Origin: Triops longicaudatus
Lineage: Eukaryota; Arthropoda; Branchiopoda; Notostraca; Triopsidae
Reading direction: 5' to 3'
Assembly: GCA_022885665.1 (NCBI GenBank)
Contig: JAGQDJ010000070.1
Coordinates: 248,001-312,000, forward strand
DNA: 64,000 bases
This document shows positions 59,317-64,000 of the stretch, piece by piece (position 1 is the first letter of the stretch; each line of letters opens with the position of its first letter). A model generated the notes under the pieces. It ran no database searches, was not told where the DNA came from, and saw only the letters and a program-made list of their open reading frames with translations. The position numbers were made by a program, and so were the translations under genes.

Positions 59317-62300
59317 TTAAGCGATACGCTCAAGTTTCTCACGCACCTCGCGGCGCCTTTCCCTAAACCTCTGGATATCGTGTTTGACTAGCCGACTCAG
59401 CAACTACAAATGAGAAAATAGGTTAATAATGTTAGTTTTAATACATTTAAGCTGATCATTACCAATAACGCAGCTACACACGCTGCCATGAGCATGTAGA
59501 ATACATAATTCCACCCGTAGCTCGAAATTGGACCAGCCAACAACGGACCCACGGCAGCACCTGTGAACAATCAGTGAATGAGCAATACGCTTCAACACAA
59601 TGACGCAAGCTTCGTAAAGAAATAGATACAAATACATACCAATGGAGCCAGTTCCGTCAATAATGGCTGTTACGGTAGCCAAAGCTCTGGCCGAACCCAG
59701 CAATGATTTGTGCGTTCCAAGTTCAGCTGAAACTGCCGTGGTAATCAAGGCATAGGGCCCGTTGACCAACAAACCCACAACCATCAATAAAGCGATGTTC
59801 GCAGTCAGACTCACAGCGCCGAAAACTTGATAGATCAACAACTAAAAGAGAAAATTAAGAAACGGCAATTAGATACTCACTGTAATACGTAAATTCAAGC
59901 TTTAACTACTGGCTAATTAAATACACGCGAACAGACACATTACCCACAAGAATGCTAGGAATATTTTTGCTGAGAAATAAACGTCAGTTCATGAGATTTT
60001 AATACTAATTGGATTCACAGCTTGGAGTTATAATACTGAAAGAAAAATTTACCATGGGGATCGACAGGACGAGCATGACAGCGCAAACCAGAGCGCTCAT
60101 CCCGGTAGTGTCACTGAGTATGCCAGCGATAATACCCCCGACAATACCACCTACGTCAAATAACGTAGACAAATCTGCACTTTCGCCAGCCGTAAACGTA
60201 GCTACAACAGAAAAAGCTATTAGTTCACTTATGTTCGATACGGCGCCCCGAATGCGTTAAGTACTCGATTCTTTGATGTACTTCGGGAGCCAAAACAAGA
60301 AAGTGTAGTTGACAAGTTTGGCAAAAAACAGGCACAAGGAGAATTCCAATACTCCCTGGTTTCCAAAATCAAAGAGATGCGTTTCAATGTCGAAATCCGT
60401 GTTCTTGTCAAATAATAAAACTTACCGGAATAAAGAGCGCATCGTAAAAACTAATAGCTTTCTCGCCGTTTCCGTTCTTAGTCAGCGTCACTTGACTGTC
60501 GGCAGTCGTCATAATGCTGACAGTGCTGCTCGACTTGTCGGGCATTTCTTGCTCGGCGTTCACCTACATCACCGCATCGAAGATATAAAAATTTACTCGT
60601 TGCGTTAAAACTGAATGGCTGCTGCCACCAAATACTTAAGCGCAAAATAAGCCAACCCAATACACGTAAAAAAGCTTAAAAAATGAAAAAAGCTAATGAC
60701 TGCTGCGACACAATTCCAGCACTACATACTACGCCGAAATCAAACAACACTACCAACAATAATGCAACACAAACAAGGTGCGCATTTTACAGAACCAGAG
60801 TTTCCACCGTCACTCAAAAACAAGCTCACTGAAACAAGCTGTCGTTGTTACTTGGATTCAGAACGAATTCGCATTTCGTTTAATTTACGCTAAATTGTTC
60901 TAGTTATTGATGAAATGAGACAGTCCCGAATTCTAAGAATTTTCAGAAACTTAAGGAAGCTCTGGTTCTGGATAACAAAAACAAAAGCGTAAAAAGCGCA
61001 AAAATGCAGTATAGATTGCGAGGCGGGATTTTGGCAGTAAAGAGAGAGAAAATGGGTTTCAAGAATATTTTCAAGGAGCAAGAGTTGGCACAAGTCGCCA
61101 AATATAGCCGTGCAAGGGATTTTCAGCCACTTTTTAGCATTTTTTCTTTCTTTTTAGCGAATGCGCTTTTCTTGTGCGATGCGTGCAAGTGGACATTCTT
61201 TTTTGTTTGCTACGCTGCGGCTTGAATGTGGGGGTAGTATTGCTGTTTACCGTAGTATTTTCCAAGAGGGAAGCTTGCTCATCATCCTGGTCGAGCTCTT
61301 GCCGTCTCTGACTTCGTCTTCGGGGCAAGCGACCCCGGAAAGAGTCATCCCCGGCCATGTCGGGTAAGCTTTCGTATCCATACAAACCCTGAACACAATT
61401 TGGGCTTTGGTATACACACAAACCCAAACAACAAATAAAGGGGGGTAAACCCAACACAACCCAGCGAAAAGGGAGAATTCTGTCTCTCATATTCCCCGTT
61501 TCGCCACTAACAATACTTGGTCCGTTATTTAAAAATGTGCATAAAAACAGTACAACGTACAACCTTCTAAAAACTTCTTTGAAACGCAAAAATTAAATAT
61601 AATTTTAAAAAATTAGTACCAGTAAGCACGTCCAAAAAACAATTTCTTCCAAACACAACTTCCGAAAAGCTTCAGACCCCCATGAACTTTATTGCTGAAG
61701 AAAAGATCGTGTTAAAACCCAAGCTGAGAGATTTACCTCAGGGTCGTGGTGATTCGGAGGCGAGCAGCCGACAGATTCGGGGTTGGAAACCATGAACAAG
61801 AAGATGATCATGCCCACAGAGGCCATAATCCCGCCAGGAACGATGAAGGAAAGTCCCCAGTTGGTTTCCACATAGTACCCGGCGATCAACGTACCCACGA
61901 TGTTACCAATGGAGGTATGCGAGTTCCAGAAGCCGAAAATAAGACCTTGAGGAAGTACACACAATAAGAAACAGCCTTAATGAACGCCCAAGGACGATTA
62001 GAAAAGGTTCATTTACCTCGCTTGCCTTTACCAAACCAGTTTGCTACGGCCGTCACGACGCCAGGCCATCCAGTACTCTAAACAATACATTAATTAACTT
62101 AAGCAGACCCGAGAATCAAAATAAAACTACTCAACTCAACAAATCAGCAATAAAAGCATGAACAGATCAACAGAGGAAATACATCAATGAAAATGACGCA
62201 AATGAAATAAATTAAAAAGGATTTTAATAATGCTCGAAGAAAAACTACCTGGAATAGACCAGCGAAAATCTGCACGATGACGTAGTACGACATGACGTGG

Positions 62301-63910
62301 ATGTTGAGAGTATAGCCCATACCGAAAAGATAAGTGAACACGCCAGAAAACACCATTCCAATCGCCAGGAAATAGCGCAAGTTGACCCGTTCGGCAATAA
62401 TGCCACTTTGGAAAGAACAGAATTGCAATTACAGCCAAGTAACAACGACCAATCGTCGAAATTAAAACGGAAAATTTAAGTGAGCTTAATTAAACTGAAA
62501 TCGATAATACATGTTCTGTACCATTTGTGTGCATTTATCAACCTTCGCAATTGCAACAAAAACAAATCCATGGAATGAAATAACATGAAAAAAATGTTAA
62601 AAAAATGAAAAATAATTGGAGAGATGGAGAAACGAAAAGAAAAATACGAGTCCAATTATACACAGGGAACTGAATAAAACGGAAATAAGTAATGTAACCC
62701 TTATGCAAAATGGTAAAGTTCGCTCTTGGAGTGGCATTTCTCAATGTCGGAAATGGTTGCATTAACTGCCGTGCTGTTTAAGAAAACAAAGTCAGACACG
62801 TCTTTGGCAACAAGGATTATTCACATACGTGACTTAACATTGAGATAATTGCTTCGAAACCCTATACCCATCACCACAGATAAAACTTTAACAAAACCTC
62901 TGTGAAAGAATTCCTTCTGATAGCACTCTCAGTAACATGTCTTAATAATCCTTTAGCCACTCCGCCCTAAGGGGCCCTACTTCCTCATAATGAAAAGATA
63001 GAGATAAGATAAAAGATGCTGAGAAGGACGGTTTCTATCTCTTGCTTTTCCTTGTCCGTTTCATTTACCTGGCAAACATTCCAGCCGCATAAGCGAAAAG
63101 GAAGGCGGAGTCCAAAGCGCCGAGCAACGTTTGGGAATTGTCTCCATCTGCAAAGACAAGCGACATTCTTTTACCCTAGAATTGATTAAAGTCCACGCAA
63201 GATAAAACACGACTAAGTGTAGACACGGTGACTTCATTCAATCGCGTCTGCACCTGGCTTCATTAAGAACGATAACGGCTTCATATACAGCTCCATTAGA
63301 AAGTAATACAATGAACGAAAGAAAATAATTTAAAAACAACATATGCAAACTACTCAAATTAACGAAAATCAATAGGACTGAACTAAGGACGAACTGAGAA
63401 GTGCATACAAATAAATTAAAAGATAAAGAAAACAACACTAAACATTTTAGAAGAATGAAACTGCAACACAAAGAAGTAATACTTTTGGCATTATTTCTAA
63501 CCGACTTGTTTCTTTCCGTTTCTTAAAGGTTAGTAATCAAGAATGGGGACTTCGACATTCACCGGAAATGCCCTCAGGGAGGAAACTGGGACAGACTACC
63601 TGTTGAAGAAGGGTGAAAAGCTTGTGGAAAGGGTTGAAGGATCGGTTTGGTTTATTTAAGAGGAATCTCTCGGAAGGTCAAGCATGGTCAAGCCTTTTCG
63701 AGTCTACGCATTTGCCTTGTTGAAGACGAAGAAAGCTTACCAAAAGGCGCCCAATCGCACCAATGCTCGTTGGTGTTATTGGGAGGAGGAATGAGATCAG
63801 TAGCATTGCAGTCGCGCACCAGGACATTCTTGACCACACTGATGGGTTTTCTTGACATGTGGTACGACAAGTAGCTGATATAAGTTAGAAACAACAGGAA
63901 CAAACGATAC
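59317..63910 (-). CDS. SLC37A2: SLC37A1/A2-type sugar-phosphate exchanger, 5' end missing
   Basis: Major facilitator superfamily antiporter exchanging phosphate with glucose-6-phosphate or glycerol-3-phosphate, usually at the ER membrane. Exons in transcript order: 63741-63910, 63069-63147, 62249-62405, 62017-62077, 61737-61945, 61251-61388, 60426-60563, 60265-60355, 60053-60201, 59640-59841, 59463-59560, 59317-59403; 525 codons before the stop in the window. SYHMSRKPISVVKN is the family signature after TM1. GALDSAFLFAYAAGMF, STGWPGVVTAVANWFGKGKR and GFWNSHTSIGNIVGTLIAGY cover the first half. STLFDVGGIVGGIIAGILSD, VNGPYALITTAVSAELGTHK and TVTAIIDGTGSIGAAVGPLL cover the second. The central loop (RGRLPRRRSQRRQELDQDDE region) is charged. 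The first exon starts with phase-1 base G, so the initiator exon is beyond 64000. SLC37A1 and A2 cannot be separated here. Confidence 0.92.
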
Positions 63911-64000
63911 CTGTAACGACAAACAATTGAAGTTAACGCCCTTTCTAATATAAAATAAATCCCTTTTCATTGCTATAATAACAAAAGTTCACGAAAAGCG

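Overview
The window is 64 kb of an animal nuclear genome, almost certainly an arthropod and probably not an insect. Genes are split by short to medium GT-AG introns (about 50 bp to 3 kb). The intergenic DNA is AT-rich and holds simple repeats, a tRNA-derived SINE and one assembly gap. The trithorax protein starts like fly Trx (MAKAKFPGK) and carries the Trx-type Cys4 finger in place of a CXXC domain. An orthologue of Wnt2, a subfamily that I recall as absent from insects, and a MUTYH orthologue sit beside it. Species cannot be named from the sequence.

Layout. 1-7000: no gene recognised; low-copy repeats. 7001-9876 and 11683-14500 (+): tandem pair of ionotropic-receptor (IR, iGluR-like) genes with nearly identical exon plans. 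The first is intact. The second is open only if an extra 91-nt intron is used. 14925-17330 (+): MUTYH DNA glycosylase. 19636-21892 (+): Wnt2. 22418-28147 (-): ST7, tail to tail with Wnt2. 30580-40213 (+): a very long thymine DNA glycosylase (TDG) with AT-hooks and disordered arms. 40214-45816: SINE, TA microsatellite with a 126-N gap, a duplicated repeat and one orphan candidate exon. 45817-54574 (-): trithorax/KMT2 histone H3K4 methyltransferase. 54720-56774 (+): folliculin, head to head with trithorax across 145 bp. 57505-57780 (+): SMIM12. 58419-58964 (+): PEN-2. 59317-63910 (-): SLC37-type sugar-phosphate exchanger, whose 5' exon(s) lie beyond the window.

Most genes are conserved single-copy housekeeping or developmental genes. 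Two base-excision glycosylases (MUTYH, TDG) and a chromatin writer (trithorax) lie within 40 kb, but nothing shows that they are co-regulated. The IR pair is the only lineage-specific accessory family seen. All multi-exon models were joined by hand from splice sites, reading phase and homology remembered from known families. Exon sums are divisible by three in every complete model. No prokaryote-like, viral or toxin gene was recognised.
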